From the NCBI GenBank assembly GCA_028710565.1, contig JAQTTV010000033.1:1-36316 (forward strand): a DNA stretch of 36,316 nucleotides, read 5' to 3'. The DNA is from Gallionella sp. (GTDB taxonomy: Bacteria > Pseudomonadota > Gammaproteobacteria > Burkholderiales > Gallionellaceae). Positions 1-10,467 of this stretch are shown piece by piece. Below the pieces are notes generated by a model, which was not told the origin of the DNA, ran no database searches, and saw nothing but the letters and a program-made list of their open reading frames with translations. The number at the start of each line of letters is the position of its first letter. Position 1 is the first letter of the stretch. The translations under genes were made by a program, and so were the position numbers.

Positions 1-2
1 AT

Positions 3-254
<252 letters not shown>

Positions 255-282
255 CGGGACTAACAGTATCTACTCGCTCTTC

Positions 283-3039
283 TTATTTATATCGCTTCCA
301 TGCCTCTTCCTCCGCTGCTACTGCTGCCTTTGCCTTGCGTGCCCAGTGTATAGCTTGGGTCTCGCTCTTCTTCACACCCCAGCCGTTGCGGTAGAAAACG
401 ACCAGTTCCTGCATGGCCTTGGCGGAATCCGCTTTGGCGGCTTTTTCGTACCATGCAAAGGCTTGTTGCTCATCGTGCGAAACACCGTTGCCCGCAAAAT
501 AAGCCGCACCCAGTTGCAACATGCCGTCAATACTTCCCTCCGCTGCTGATTTGCGGTACCACGCCACGGCGGTGGTTGGATCGGGGCTGACCACCGTTCC
601 CAAGCCAGATTGGTAAATTCGCCCCATTTCATACTGACCCGCGCTATCTCCGCTATCCGCAAACTTTTGGTAGAAGCTCAGGGCTTTTGCATAATTCTGC
701 GGGGCTTGTTTGCCATTTTCATAGTGTTCTGCCAGCACTTGCAGATACCAGCCTTCGGCTTTTTCGGCGGCTTTTTGATACCACTTTTCAGCCGCAGCCT
801 TGTCGGCGGTCACGCCTTCTCCTTGGTAATACATTTCTGCCAGAGAGATCATGCTCCAGACATCACCCGCTTCTGCCGCTTTTTGATACCAGTGCATCGC
901 CAGATTCAAATCTTTTTCAGTGTTCAGACCATGGTGGTACTTGCCCGCCAGCAGACTCATCGCGTTGATATTGTTCGCCTGAGCGGCGCGTTGCAACCAA
1001 GCCATTTGCTGTACGGTGTCGCGTTGGATGCCCACGCCATCGCGATATGCACTTGCCACGCTGTTCATGGACTCTACATTGCCAGCTTCCGCCGCACGGC
1101 GGAACCAGACAAAGGACATTTTTTGCGCGGATTTGCTATGGTCATAACGCGGGTACCACAGCCCCAGTGCTTCCATGGCACTGGCGTTGCCATGCAGCGC
1201 GGCGCGTTCATACCAGACGCGGGCTTGCGCGACATCCTTGCGGACACCATTGCCATATTCGTACATGCGAGCCAAATTCCGCATACTCCAAGCATTGCCA
1301 CGCGCTACGGCTTCGCGATACCAGTGCACCGCTTGCTGCATATCCTCTTGGATACCCTGGCCCTCGAAATAACGATTGGCGAGGATGTTCATGGCAGACG
1401 AATTGCCCGCCTCAGCCGATTTGCGATACCACTCGGTAATCTGCTTGTCATCCTTCGGCAGGGCGATGCCCGCATAGTAAAGCTCTGCCAGTGCTTCCAT
1501 ATCCTGCGGCGTGCCCGTTGCAGCATTTTGAAGATACAAGTTCACCGCCAAGTCATACCAGTGTTTGGCTTGAACCTCATCTTTCGGCACCAAAATGCCG
1601 TCATGAAACAAATCACCCAGTGCCATGTAAGCGTTGATGGAGGGTTTTTCTGCTGACTTGCGATACCACTCCAAGCCCAGTTCGGTATTCTTTGCAACCC
1701 CCTCGCCTTTCAGATACAAGTTGCCCAAGGCACGCATCCCGTAGTTGAGTCCCGCTTTGGCGCGCTGGCTGGCCAGTTGGAAGGCCGCTTTCTGCCATTT
1801 CTCCGCTTCGACGGGGTTGACGATGCCGACAGTCCCGTCTTGATAACGCTCGCCGAGTGTCTGCATCGCGTCTAAGCTCCCCTCTTGTGCCAAGCTCAGA
1901 TACAAGCGCGTGGACTCGACCTCATTTCGTGCCACGCCTATGCCCTTGCTGTAACGACGCGCCATCTCCAGCATGGCACATGTCTGCTTATGTGCTGCCG
2001 CTCGCTGATACCAACGCACCGCCTCGGCTTCGTCAACGGCAACGCCCAAGCCCTCCCCAAATGCCAATCCTAGGCTGTACATCGCCCTCACATTCCCCAA
2101 TTCGGCAGCTTTCAAATACCAAGGCACCGACTTGGCTGGATCATTCAGACCGTCCTGATCGAGATATAAATAGCCCAGTGCCAGCATCCCCTCGCTAGTG
2201 CCCTGGCGTGCCGCACGTTCCAGCCAAGCTCGCGCCTGCGGCAGATTCTTGGCAACACCTTCTTTGTCACCCTGATAAAACCCCGCCAGTGTTACCATGG
2301 CATCCGCGTCGCCCGCATCGGCTTGCAAGCGATATTGTTGCAGGCTCTTGCGATACCATTCATTTGCAGCGGCTAAATCTTTCGGCAAACCGCCGCGCCC
2401 AGTCCGATGGAACTGTCCCAGCGCACGCAGCGCAGCGGGATAATTTAGCGCGGCGGCCTTTTGATACCAAGCCAAGGCTTGCACCTCATCCACGGTCTGT
2501 CCGCACCAGCCACATTGAGACATCAGTCCCAGCATATACATGGATGAGGCATCATTCAGCTCGCCTCCCTTGCGGAACCAGACCAGACTGGCGGCATCAT
2601 CCTTGGCAACCCCATCCCCAAAAAAATAAGCACTGCCTATTCTTGCCATGGCAAGACCACTGCTCAATGTCGCTGCTTTCTGAAACCAGATGACGGCCTG
2701 TGCTTTATCTATGCTGACACCGCGTCCGTCAGCAAAATCCTGTCCGCATTGCAGCAGCAACAACGGCTGACCGCTTTCTTCCCCCATTTGGCAAGTTTGT
2801 TGGTGCAACTGGCGTTTTTGCGCATCGAGCAAAGCATAGCGATGGTTAGCGGACAGCAGATTCAGAACATACAGCGCGTGCGCATCCCCTTCGCGTGCTT
2901 GCTGTTGCAGCAGCGGCAATTTGACGGCAGGTTGGGTGTAGAAGGCGGCATCCCATTGGCGTTGCAAATCCTCCCATTGATTGGCGTATGCAGTGGAAGT
3001 CAGCAAGGCGGCTAACAGGATGGAAACAATTCTTTTCAT
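283..3039 (-). CDS. Secreted Sel1-repeat (TPR-like) protein, about 22 repeats
   Basis: The product has 918 residues. I chose the ATG at 3039 over one 42 bases upstream because it gives a clean signal peptide (MKRIVSILLAALLTSTAYA, cleavage before NQ) and has GGAG at a good distance. The rest is an almost unbroken run of about 22 Sel1-like repeats, each ~36 residues with the pattern M-x2-LG-x2-Y-x2-G-x-GV-x-(K/R)D-x3-A-x2-WY-x-KAA. Such solenoids are protein-protein interaction scaffolds; a periplasmic location follows from the signal peptide. No catalytic domain is visible. The IS110 fragment ends 28 bp beyond the stop, so the natural C-terminus could have been altered by insertion, although the last repeat looks complete. 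Partner and role are unknown. Confidence 0.9.
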   Translation of the reverse strand: MKRIVSILLAALLTSTAYANQWEDLQRQWDAAFYTQPAVKLPLLQQQAREGDAHALYVLNLLSANHRYALLDAQKRQLHQQTCQMGEESGQPLLLLQCGQDFADGRGVSIDKAQAVIWFQKAATLSSGLAMARIGSAYFFGDGVAKDDAASLVWFRKGGELNDASSMYMLGLMSQCGWCGQTVDEVQALAWYQKAAALNYPAALRALGQFHRTGRGGLPKDLAAANEWYRKSLQQYRLQADAGDADAMVTLAGFYQGDKEGVAKNLPQARAWLERAARQGTSEGMLALGYLYLDQDGLNDPAKSVPWYLKAAELGNVRAMYSLGLAFGEGLGVAVDEAEAVRWYQRAAAHKQTCAMLEMARRYSKGIGVARNEVESTRLYLSLAQEGSLDAMQTLGERYQDGTVGIVNPVEAEKWQKAAFQLASQRAKAGLNYGMRALGNLYLKGEGVAKNTELGLEWYRKSAEKPSINAYMALGDLFHDGILVPKDEVQAKHWYDLAVNLYLQNAATGTPQDMEALAELYYAGIALPKDDKQITEWYRKSAEAGNSSAMNILANRYFEGQGIQEDMQQAVHWYREAVARGNAWSMRNLARMYEYGNGVRKDVAQARVWYERAALHGNASAMEALGLWYPRYDHSKSAQKMSFVWFRRAAEAGNVESMNSVASAYRDGVGIQRDTVQQMAWLQRAAQANNINAMSLLAGKYHHGLNTEKDLNLAMHWYQKAAEAGDVWSMISLAEMYYQGEGVTADKAAAEKWYQKAAEKAEGWYLQVLAEHYENGKQAPQNYAKALSFYQKFADSGDSAGQYEMGRIYQSGLGTVVSPDPTTAVAWYRKSAAEGSIDGMLQLGAAYFAGNGVSHDEQQAFAWYEKAAKADSAKAMQELVVFYRNGWGVKKSETQAIHWARKAKAAVAAEEEAWKRYK

Positions 3040-3466
3040 GGTGATACTCCAAGCCCAAACAGGTAATGCTCGCCCGCTCACAGGGCAATTGGAGCGGGAA
3101 AGTTTCGATTTTTTGTTGGGTGGCCACCCTGTAGAGCTACAAGCACTTAGCGTGCCATGTTTTATTTATTGAATAAAAACAATAAGCTGTGTTGAATATA
3201 AAAATAGCAGAGATTGCTATTCGTTATTTTATCGTCAGCTAGGTTAAATAATTGTCAAGCTGGCAGTGGGAAAATTGAGAAAAGGAGGCAGCTCTGAATG
3301 GCATTTACTTAACGCTTAACCGCATGAATTAAAGGAACAAATTAGGCACGTCCTTCATTATCACATTCCCTCAATTTCTGCTGCTGGCTTCTTGGATTCA
3401 TACACTTTCACCCATCGACTAAACTGTTACCCATCGTGCTGAAGGACTTTTAGGCGACGGGGGTTC
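3040..3466. other. Intergenic region without a recognisable gene
   Basis: These 427 bp separate the Sel1-repeat gene start from the rdgC stop. I see no convincing ORF or RNA gene. It must hold the promoter of the Sel1 gene on the minus strand. A small AT-rich hairpin with one bulge (GTTTTATT at 3159-3166 against AATAAAAAC at 3172-3180) is the only structure noticed. No clear -35/-10 pair was found. Confidence 0.4.
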
Positions 3467-4372
3467 TTAACTTTTCTGAGCAACCTCACCGCCCAAGGCA
3501 TGAACCAAGTCGTCTAACAACTTCGCCAACTCACCTGCCATCAAGGTAAAGTCCAGATCAAATAGTTCTTCTGGGGTATCCGCCAAACTGGTCGATTCTT
3601 CCTTGATGACATCCAAAAAGGCGAGTCGCTTGATTTGCAATTGCTCGGTCAAAACAAAGGAAATACGATTATTCCAAGTCAATCCTAAGCGGGTCGCGCG
3701 TTTACCATCGGCAATATGCTTGAGAATTTCTTCGCCTTCTAACGCGTGATTGGCGTAGCGCACGGTGGCTTTGCTTTCGCCTGTCGCGCGCAACTCCAGC
3801 TCACGGTCTATGCTAAAGCCCGCTGGGGCATCACCACTCGCCAACCAATCGGTCATGGCGGCGGTAGGGGAAAGTTCGGTGTGCAGCAACTGCAAAGGCA
3901 AGTCATCCACGGTTTTGCTCAGCTGTTCCAACACCGCTTCCGCCTTGGCAGCTGAAGCCGCATCGATCACCAACCAGCCATTAACAGGATCTATCCACAC
4001 GTAAGTCGTGCTGCGCAGCGCAAACGCACGCGGCAACAAGGTTTCCGTCATCTGTTCTTTTAATTCTTTCAGCTCTTTGCGCCCAACTTTATAACCTTGC
4101 TGCGCCTCAATCTCCACCACTCGCGCCTTAGTGAACTGATTCACGATGGTCGTGGGCAATAATTTTTGCTCCATGCCTAAAGCGATAAGCATTTGCTGAT
4201 TTAAGGTCAATACAAAAAGCTCCTCACCCCGCACAGGCATCCAGCCCCGACTCAGCTTATCTAAGCCAGCACAAGTTTGTAGCGGCTTCAACGCTAACTT
4301 TTCTTGCAACGCAGCAGGTTGCGCCACCCAATTCGGCGGCATACGATAAATAAACAGACTTTTAAACCACAT
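3467..4372 (-). CDS. rdgC: Recombination-associated protein RdgC
   Basis: RdgC is a ring-forming, sequence-nonspecific DNA-binding protein that modulates RecA-dependent recombination and replication restart. The start at 4372 gives the family N-terminus MWFKSLFIYRM and has AGGAG at proper spacing; the longer frame (start 4414) adds 14 unrelated residues. The 301-residue length matches the ~300-residue family. Typical segments are visible: LSRGWMPV near residue 40, a Lys/Glu-rich stretch (VGRKELKELKEQ) near 110, LPRAFALRS, and the C-terminal block around NRISFVLTEQLQIKRLAFLD. It stands alone, downstream of the hemerythrin gene and its terminator, so it is probably transcribed separately. Identification is by sequence resemblance and is strong. 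Confidence 0.93.
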   Translation of the reverse strand: MWFKSLFIYRMPPNWVAQPAALQEKLALKPLQTCAGLDKLSRGWMPVRGEELFVLTLNQQMLIALGMEQKLLPTTIVNQFTKARVVEIEAQQGYKVGRKELKELKEQMTETLLPRAFALRSTTYVWIDPVNGWLVIDAASAAKAEAVLEQLSKTVDDLPLQLLHTELSPTAAMTDWLASGDAPAGFSIDRELELRATGESKATVRYANHALEGEEILKHIADGKRATRLGLTWNNRISFVLTEQLQIKRLAFLDVIKEESTSLADTPEELFDLDFTLMAGELAKLLDDLVHALGGEVAQKS

Positions 4373-4450
4373 GACGTACTCCTGAAAAATTGAGGTGCGA
4401 TTATACCTAGTCACATTGCGCCATGATGCGCTAGCTGAACATGACAGCCA

Positions 4451-4484
4451 AAATGAAAAAAGCCCGCATATCGCGGGCTTTAAA
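4451..4484 (-). terminator. Rho-independent terminator of the bacteriohemerythrin gene
   Basis: A perfect 9-bp stem (AAAGCCCGC at 4459-4467 with GCGGGCTTT at 4473-4481) with a 5-base loop lies 15 bases past the hemerythrin stop. On the minus strand it is followed by a T-rich run. It also separates hemerythrin from rdgC. Confidence 0.85.
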
Positions 4485-4498
4485 AACGATCAAACTTG

Positions 4499-4957
4499 TT
4501 ATCTAAAAAAAGCACCTATTGAACGTTTAAACCAGCCGCCCTCATTCTTATTTTCGACCAAATTTTCAATTCGATCTTTCACCGCATTGACGTAAGCCAT
4601 GTCATCACGTTTTATGTGATGATATAACCAAGTGCTCATCATGTCATATAGTTGATCGGCAATATCTTTTCCCGCTGCATGGTCTTTTTTGTAAGTGGAA
4701 ATACGTTTAATGAAGGTGTCATGGATCACCTTATGCGAATCCAAAAACTCATAATGCGCCTCCGTCAACAAGTTTTCTTCAAACGCAAAATGAGACACGG
4801 TGTAATCCGTTAACTCATCAAGCACATGACCGACTGCATCTCGATGATGCAATTTCATAGCCACTTCCAACTCATTGATGTAGTCGAAAATTTGCCTATG
4901 CTGCGAATCAATTACCGCTATGCCTGTTTCCCAATCACTCGTCCATTCAATTGCCAT
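4499..4957 (-). CDS. Bacteriohemerythrin (O2-binding di-iron protein)
   Basis: This is a single-domain hemerythrin of 152 residues that reversibly binds O2 at a non-heme di-iron centre in the cytoplasm, for oxygen storage, delivery or sensing. The start at 4957 (MAIEWTSDWE) is preferred because GGAGAAG sits 5-6 bases upstream; an upstream in-frame ATG would place that ribosome site inside the gene. All seven ligands are present: H20 (SQH), H56 and E60 (HFAFEE), H75 and H79 (SHKVIH), H114 and D119 (HHIKRDD). There is no fused chemotaxis or GGDEF domain. The gene is monocistronic with its own terminator. An ODP-type di-iron protein lies at the far end of the window, which hints at microaerophilic life. 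Confidence 0.93.
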   Translation of the reverse strand: MAIEWTSDWETGIAVIDSQHRQIFDYINELEVAMKLHHRDAVGHVLDELTDYTVSHFAFEENLLTEAHYEFLDSHKVIHDTFIKRISTYKKDHAAGKDIADQLYDMMSTWLYHHIKRDDMAYVNAVKDRIENLVENKNEGGWFKRSIGAFFR

Positions 4958-5148
4958 GATCTTCTCCATTTTCACACATTAGTTAACTAACCATGAACAC
5001 ACTTCAGGTATTCAATGATTGTCAGGATTTATCCCAAACCCCGTCAAAGCACTGAATGCAAATACCATGCCACCTTCATATTGAGACATTGATATAGCGC
5101 ACTTTGAACGGCACTAAACAATATTGAAAACACCAGAAGACCGTAAAA

Positions 5149-5178
5149 CAGCTTGAGTCCAACGACGAACTCAAGCGC
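5149..5178 (-). terminator. Possible terminator downstream of rne
   Basis: An 8-bp perfect inverted repeat (GCTTGAGT at 5151-5158, ACTCAAGC at 5169-5176) with a 10-base loop lies 28 bases past the rne stop. On the minus strand it is followed by TGTTTTACGG, a short and imperfect T run. A Rho-independent terminator or mRNA-stabilising hairpin are both possible. Confidence 0.5.
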
Positions 5179-5203
5179 GACAGCCCCAGCTTAATAATAG
5201 ATC

Positions 5204-7717
5204 CTAGTGCTGAGTTTCAACCTGCACCAAAGGCTCATTTTCAACATAAACCTCTCGTTGACGGGCACGGCGACGTGAACTAGCTGGTTGATTATTTGGA
5301 ACGCTCTGAAGCAACACTGTTTTGACAGGATCCGTTTCAATTTGCACTAATGCGGCTCCCGTGCTGGTCGCTGCTGCAACAGGCACAACCACTTCGGCGA
5401 AGGCTTCAGAGGCGACGGGTATCGATTGCGCCAAGACTTGCGCAGCTTGCTCGCGCATACTTTTCGGCAACGCGATGTACTCGCTCGGTTTACGTTTAGT
5501 TGCCCCCACTTGCACCACAATAGGTGATTCGGGATTTGTTTCAACTTGATTTCCCGCCGCTTCTGGTGCAACCACATCACGACGTTCACGCTCACGACGA
5601 CCACCACGACGACCACGACGACGCGAACCTTCTCGCACAGCCGTTTCGTCTTCGTTCTCCAAGCCCACCAGCGCGGGCGTTTCCAACACAGCTTTTTCAA
5701 CTAATTTTTCTACTGGCCTTTCTTCCGCAATACGGGGAGGACGAGGTTCGCGCGGCGGCTTTGGTGGACGTGGCTCACGAGGTTCGCGGGGTTCACGCGG
5801 TTCGCGCACGTCTGGCATAGGCCGAGATTCCTGAGCTTTCGTAACGCCCTCTCCTTTAGGCGGACGCGGTTCGTTACGATCACGACGCGGATTCGACTCA
5901 CTGCGTTCGCCCTTCTCAGGACGATCACCATTCCGTTCGCGACGTTTATTATGGCCTGATTCACTACGTTGCTCATTGTTTTCACGACGCGCAACTGGGC
6001 GTGGCTTAGGCGCAACGGGTTTTGCAGGCGGTTCTTCTGCGCCCAGTGCTTTAAACCAACCCACGACCTTACCCAACAAGGACGGTTTCACTTCTTCCAC
6101 CTTCATTGGTGCTGGTTGTGAAGGGGTAATTCCTTGTACCACCGCTTGCGCACGCGTGGCTTTTTGTTGTTCAGCAGTCGGTGTTGCAGGTTTATCGGTA
6201 ACAGGTTTTTCAACCATTTTATAGCTTGCCAACATCGGTTCAGCACTCAAATCATCGGACTTGATACGGCTGATGTTGTAGTTAGGGGTTTCCAAATGTG
6301 GATTTGGAATCAGGGTAATGCTGACTTTCAAACGTGACTCGATGCGATGAATATCTCCACGCTTCTCATTCAACAAGAAAGTTGCGACATCGACGGGCAC
6401 TTGCACATGTATCGCCGCGCTACTACCTTTCATGGCTTCTTCTTGCAAAATACGCAAAATATGCAGTGCGGAAGACTCTGTACCGCGAATATGTCCAATT
6501 CCGCTGCAACGTGGACATGCCATGTAATTGCTTTCACCTAAGCTCGGTTGCAAGCGTTGACGTGACAATTCCAACAAGCCGAAACGCGAGATTTTCGCGG
6601 TTTGCACGCGAGCGCGGTCGTAGCGCAACGAGTCACGCAAACGGTTTTCGACATCGCGTTGGTTGCGACTGTTTTCCATGTCGATAAAGTCGATCACGAT
6701 CAAACCACCTAAGTCGCGCAAGCGCATTTGACGAGCGATTTCTTCCGCCGCTTCGAGGTTGGTATTGAGCGCAGTGGCTTCAATATCCGAACCTTTCGTC
6801 GCACGAGCGGAGTTAATGTCAATCGCGGTCAGGGCTTCAGTATGGTCAATGACAATCGCACCGCCTGATGGCAAACGCACTTCACGCGCATGCGCCGATT
6901 CGATTTGATGTTCAATTTGGAAACGCGAGAACAATGGCACATCATCTTCGTAGCGTTTGATGCGATCAACATTGTCGGGCATCACGGTACTCATAAACGC
7001 CAAGGCTTGTTGGTAGATTTCTTCGGTATCTACCAAAATTTCGCCGATTTCAGGATTGAAATAATCGCGAATGGCGCGCACCACCAAGCTACTTTCCAGA
7101 TAGATCAGAGAGGGGGCTTTTTCGGTTTTTGCTGCACTATCAATCGCATCCCATAATTGCTTGAGGTAGTTCAAATCCCATTGCAATTCTTCTTGATTAC
7201 GCCCAATCCCTGCGGTGCGCGCAATGATGCTCATGCCATTTGGCACTTCCACATGCGACAACACTTCGCGTAATTCCGCACGTTCATCACCTTCAATGCG
7301 ACGCGAAACCCCGCCGCCATTGGGATTATTGGGCATCAACACGATGTAGCGACCCGCCAAACTGACGTAAGTGGTGAGAGCCGCGCCTTTATTGCCGCGC
7401 TCGTCCTTTTCCACTTGCACCAATAATTCTTGGCCTTCGCGCAAGGCTTCCTTGATGTTAGGGCGATTTCCGCAATTAGGTTGATAAAACTGGGGGGCGA
7501 CTTCTTTGAAAGGTAAAAATCCGTGACGTGTACCGCCGTATTCGACGAAACAGGCTTCTAAACTAGGCTCGATGCGGGTGATAACAGCTTTGTAGATATT
7601 ACTTTTACGTTGTTCTTTACCAGCGGTTTCAATGTCGAGGTCAATCAGTTTTTGACCATCCACAATGGCGACACGTAATTCTTCTGGCTGTGTCGCATTG
7701 AATAGCATGCGTTTCAT
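5204..7717 (-). CDS. rne: Ribonuclease E
   Basis: RNase E is the main endonuclease of mRNA decay and of rRNA and tRNA processing, and the scaffold of the degradosome. The product has 837 residues and starts [20 protein letters not shown], the classical N-terminus. The S1 domain covers about residues 36-120, DNase I-like catalytic Asp residues are D300 ([12 protein letters not shown]) and D343 (VIDFID), and the zinc-link is CPRC at 401-404. After about residue 510 the protein becomes low-complexity: a Lys/Arg/Asn-rich segment, a run of PREP tetrapeptides around 640-660, a Pro/Arg stretch and an Arg-rich patch ([15 protein letters not shown]), as expected for the disordered RNA- and protein-binding scaffold. 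It is shorter than the E. coli enzyme (1061). It is divergent from rluC, as in enterics, with a long leader suggesting autoregulation. Confidence 0.97.
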   Translation of the reverse strand: MKRMLFNATQPEELRVAIVDGQKLIDLDIETAGKEQRKSNIYKAVITRIEPSLEACFVEYGGTRHGFLPFKEVAPQFYQPNCGNRPNIKEALREGQELLVQVEKDERGNKGAALTTYVSLAGRYIVLMPNNPNGGGVSRRIEGDERAELREVLSHVEVPNGMSIIARTAGIGRNQEELQWDLNYLKQLWDAIDSAAKTEKAPSLIYLESSLVVRAIRDYFNPEIGEILVDTEEIYQQALAFMSTVMPDNVDRIKRYEDDVPLFSRFQIEHQIESAHAREVRLPSGGAIVIDHTEALTAIDINSARATKGSDIEATALNTNLEAAEEIARQMRLRDLGGLIVIDFIDMENSRNQRDVENRLRDSLRYDRARVQTAKISRFGLLELSRQRLQPSLGESNYMACPRCSGIGHIRGTESSALHILRILQEEAMKGSSAAIHVQVPVDVATFLLNEKRGDIHRIESRLKVSITLIPNPHLETPNYNISRIKSDDLSAEPMLASYKMVEKPVTDKPATPTAEQQKATRAQAVVQGITPSQPAPMKVEEVKPSLLGKVVGWFKALGAEEPPAKPVAPKPRPVARRENNEQRSESGHNKRRERNGDRPEKGERSESNPRRDRNEPRPPKGEGVTKAQESRPMPDVREPREPREPREPRPPKPPREPRPPRIAEERPVEKLVEKAVLETPALVGLENEDETAVREGSRRRGRRGGRRERERRDVVAPEAAGNQVETNPESPIVVQVGATKRKPSEYIALPKSMREQAAQVLAQSIPVASEAFAEVVVPVAAATSTGAALVQIETDPVKTVLLQSVPNNQPASSRRRARQREVYVENEPLVQVETQH

Positions 7718-8162
7718 ATTTATTTTTCTCCCGCGCTCTTACACGGGTCAAACCAAGCTACATCCAGTTAAATGTGGCCAACACCGTCGTGCAAGCAGGC
7801 AAACGAGGGGGACACACATTGTCTTGTATAGACCATCAGTTTTTTAAAATTCTTTGTAGGTGAATTCAGTTCTCTATTGCAGCGATGTCGTGCTCAGGCA
7901 CTTCACTCGCATACTCAATCATTCAGAATTTCCTTCTGGTGAGGTCACTTTGGCAACGTCACGAAAAATCCACAGGTGCTTTGAGCGCGTAAATCAATTA
8001 CTATCGTTGCTGGTTCCGGTGAGCGATATTAACCGGGCTGCGTTGGGAAGGGTGGCGGCGCACCGCGCCGTCGCTTGTTTGCCAAGAATCCATTCCTACA
8101 ATCGGGAATACATCCTAAAGTTACTCACTTCCAATTCGCGCAAGCGGCGAAGTATAAGCATA
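7718..8162. promoter_or_regulatory. rne leader / rne-rluC divergent upstream region
   Basis: This 445-bp gap separates the rne start (minus) from the rluC start (plus). In E. coli the equivalent region holds a ~360-nt rne 5' UTR whose hairpins mediate RNase E autoregulation. Here a very GC-rich hairpin is visible: GGCGGCGC at 8054-8061 with GCGCCGTC at 8065-8072 and an ACC loop. Leader function is inferred from synteny and this hairpin; promoters were not located with confidence. An ORF that extends rluC upstream to 7860 has no rluC-like sequence and was not accepted. Confidence 0.5.
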
Positions 8163-9107
8163 ATGAATAGTTTAAGCAAAGAATCTGTAACGTTCCTGAC
8201 AATCGACGAAAGTGGCGCATCGCAACGTGTTGATAACTTCTTGTTTCGTCATCTAAAAGGTGTACCGAAAAGTCACATCTATCGCATCTTACGCGGCGAG
8301 GTACGCGTCAATAAAAAGCGTATCGATCAAACTTATCGCTTACAACTGGGCGACATTGTACGTATTCCGCCAATACGTGTTGCCGAAAAGGCCGCAGTAG
8401 AGACCCCTTTTATTCCCACCGTGGAATTCCCTATTATTTTTGAGGACGAAGCCTTATTGGTCATCAACAAACCTTCTGGCGTGGCGGTACACGGGGGGAG
8501 CGGGGTCAGCTTTGGTGTGATAGAACAAATGCGCAACGCTCGCCCACAAGCTAAATTTTTAGAATTAGTCCATCGACTGGATCGCGAAACTTCAGGCGTA
8601 TTGCTGTTAGCCAAAAAACGTTCCGCCCTCGTGGCGATGCACGAAACCATGCGCGAAGGCAACAGCGACAAACGCTATTTCGCACTGGTATTGGGACAAT
8701 GGAAAAATGCCCGTCAACACGTCAAATTGCCGCTGTTCAAATTTGACACGCCGCAAGGCGAAAAACGCGTGATGGTGCGCGACGACGGACAAGCTTCGCA
8801 CACCATTTTCAATTTGCAAAAAAGTTGGGATGAATTCACCCTGCTGGAAGCCGAACTCAAAACAGGCCGCACTCACCAAATCCGCGTACATTTATCCCAT
8901 TTAGGCTACCCCATCGCTGGCGATGACAAATATGGCGACTTTGCCCGCAACAAAGCCTTGATGAAACAAGGGCTGAAACGCATGTTTTTACACGCCCATT
9001 CCATCGCCTTCGCCCATCCTTTAACAGGCGAAGCCATGCAACTGACTGCGCCGTTGCCTAAAGAATTACAAAGTTTTGTGGATAAATTGGATGGATTGGC
9101 GAGTTGA
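8163..9107 (+). CDS. rluC: 23S rRNA pseudouridine(955/2504/2580) synthase
   Basis: RluC isomerises three uridines of 23S rRNA to pseudouridine. The product has 314 residues from the ATG at 8163 (MNSLSKESVTFL), close to the 319 of E. coli RluC. An N-terminal S4 RNA-binding domain covers roughly residues 20-85 (RVDNFLFRHLKGVPKSHIYR, then VRVNKKRI). The RsuA/RluA catalytic domain follows, with the catalytic Asp in HRLDRETSG, then GRTHQIRVH and the C-terminal LHAHSIAFAHPLTGE. The ribosome site is weak. RluD is the closest alternative, but the adjacency to rne favours RluC. Confidence 0.93.
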   Translation: MNSLSKESVTFLTIDESGASQRVDNFLFRHLKGVPKSHIYRILRGEVRVNKKRIDQTYRLQLGDIVRIPPIRVAEKAAVETPFIPTVEFPIIFEDEALLVINKPSGVAVHGGSGVSFGVIEQMRNARPQAKFLELVHRLDRETSGVLLLAKKRSALVAMHETMREGNSDKRYFALVLGQWKNARQHVKLPLFKFDTPQGEKRVMVRDDGQASHTIFNLQKSWDEFTLLEAELKTGRTHQIRVHLSHLGYPIAGDDKYGDFARNKALMKQGLKRMFLHAHSIAFAHPLTGEAMQLTAPLPKELQSFVDKLDGLAS

Positions 9108-9240
9108 TGACCGCAGTAAGTCGTGTAAGGAGTTTAATCGGCAATTTACTGCGTTGCGCCTTGCCACACGCAAACCACCATTTACATTTACCCATTGAAA
9201 ATATTTTTCTAAGGATGTGCTGATTTATTCGGTTTTGTAG

Positions 9241-9304
9241 TTTTTGCTGAAGCAAAAACACTTTTGTATCAATGGACTGGATTCCGACCTTCGTCGGAAT
9301 GACG
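9241..9304. repeat. Two adjacent intergenic hairpins (dispersed ATTCCGAC-type repeat)
   Basis: TTTTTGCT (9241-9248) pairs with AGCAAAAA (9251-9258), and ATTCCGAC (9281-9288) pairs with GTCGGAAT (9293-9300) around a CTTC loop. The second resembles the TGGATTCC...GGAATGACG palindrome dispersed between genes in many proteobacteria. Position after rluC suggests a role at the 3' end of its mRNA, but no good T run follows. Confidence 0.6.
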
Positions 9305-9337
9305 AATAAATCAGTGCCTACCTAACAATCTCAAACG

Positions 9338-10240
9338 ATGCCCACGACCTCCCTTAAAAAATACGCTTGGCTATCCATCGCGGCGGCGATTGCGACTATT
9401 TTGCTCAAAGGGGTGGCGTGGTGGTTGACGGGATCGGTGGGGTTGTTGTCGGATGCGATTGAATCCTTTGTGAATTTGGCGGGGGCGATGATGGCATTGT
9501 GGATGTTGACCCTCGCCGCGTTGCCTGAGGATGATTGTTATTCGCATGGACACAGTAAGGCGGAGTATTTTTCCAGCGCGTTTGAGGGATTCTTAATTTT
9601 AGTAGCGGCGGTAAGCATTGCTTACACCGCCATCCTGCGCTTGCTCCATCCTCAAGCACTGGAAGCTCTGGGCTGGGGGATTGCGGTATCCATCATCGCC
9701 TCCGTCATCAACTTTGTGGTTGCCCGTATCTTGATGCAGGCAGGGCGACAATATCAGTCCATCACGCTGGAAGCCGATGCGCATCATTTGTTTACCGATG
9801 TCTGGACGTCGGTTGGGGTGATTGTTGCGGTGAGCTTGGTGTGGTTGACCGATTGGCAATGGCTGGATCCCGTTATCGCACTGTTAGTTGCGTGCAATAT
9901 CCTCTGGACAGCATGGCAGCTGATGCGCCGCTCCGCTGCGGGCTTGATGGATGCGTCTCTCCCAACCGAAAAACTTGCCGAAATTGAAGCGATATTGGCA
10001 AGCTATCGCCAACAAGGATTGGACTTTCATGCCCTGCGCACCCGCCAAGCGGGCCAGCGCACCTTTGCCACCTTGCACATCCTCGTGCCAGGCCATTGGA
10101 CGGTACAGCAAGGGCATAACTGGGCGGAGCGCGTGGAAGCGGACATTCATCATGTTTTGCCCTACTTGCACATCACCACCCATATTGAACCGTTGGAAGA
10201 CCCTGTTTCAATGATAGATCAAGCACTGGATCGCCCCTAG
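9338..10240 (+). CDS. Cation diffusion facilitator (CDF) metal efflux transporter
   Basis: A 300-residue inner-membrane metal/proton antiporter of the CDF family, exporting a divalent metal (Zn2+, Fe2+, Co2+ or Mn2+; specificity not readable). Six hydrophobic segments occupy about residues 10-205 and a ~90-residue cytoplasmic dimerisation domain follows. In TM2 the metal-site region reads SDAIESFVN (D39, E42, N46), whereas many CDF proteins have HxxxD or DxxxD there. TM5 keeps the canonical H150-x3-D154 (HHLFTDVW). The loop [13 protein letters not shown] is typical of the family. The start lacks a clear ribosome site. It appears monocistronic, between rluC and the PilJ-domain gene. Confidence 0.9.
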   Translation: MPTTSLKKYAWLSIAAAIATILLKGVAWWLTGSVGLLSDAIESFVNLAGAMMALWMLTLAALPEDDCYSHGHSKAEYFSSAFEGFLILVAAVSIAYTAILRLLHPQALEALGWGIAVSIIASVINFVVARILMQAGRQYQSITLEADAHHLFTDVWTSVGVIVAVSLVWLTDWQWLDPVIALLVACNILWTAWQLMRRSAAGLMDASLPTEKLAEIEAILASYRQQGLDFHALRTRQAGQRTFATLHILVPGHWTVQQGHNWAERVEADIHHVLPYLHITTHIEPLEDPVSMIDQALDRP

Positions 10241-10467
10241 GCGTTCGCTCACGAATTCACACAATAGCCCGATTTACCCCACACCCCCTCTCGCCTCATC
10301 GTTTGTAAAATAGCCCCTAAACGCGCTGCCCTGACCAATCAATGCCACATTAGGTACATCTAATATAAATCTTTATAGTCAATTTAGAATTAGCGAGGTA
10401 ACATTAGGACTCGCACGACATAACAACAATATTGCGAACTTCTAAAAACGACCAAGGAGAATCTATC

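Noticed and set aside
610..1656. 348-residue plus-strand ORF antisense to the Sel1-repeat gene
   Set aside because: It mirrors the repeats of the real gene on the other strand, has no ribosome site, and reads as compositionally odd (rich in His, Ile, Cys).
5590..5830. Tandem PREP and Arg-rich DNA repeats in rne as an inserted element
   Set aside because: Low-complexity Pro/Arg tracts are normal in the disordered C-terminal half of RNase E.
7860..8162. N-terminal extension of rluC
   Set aside because: The extra 101 residues have no S4-domain character and run through the rne leader; MNSLSKES at 8163 gives the normal length.
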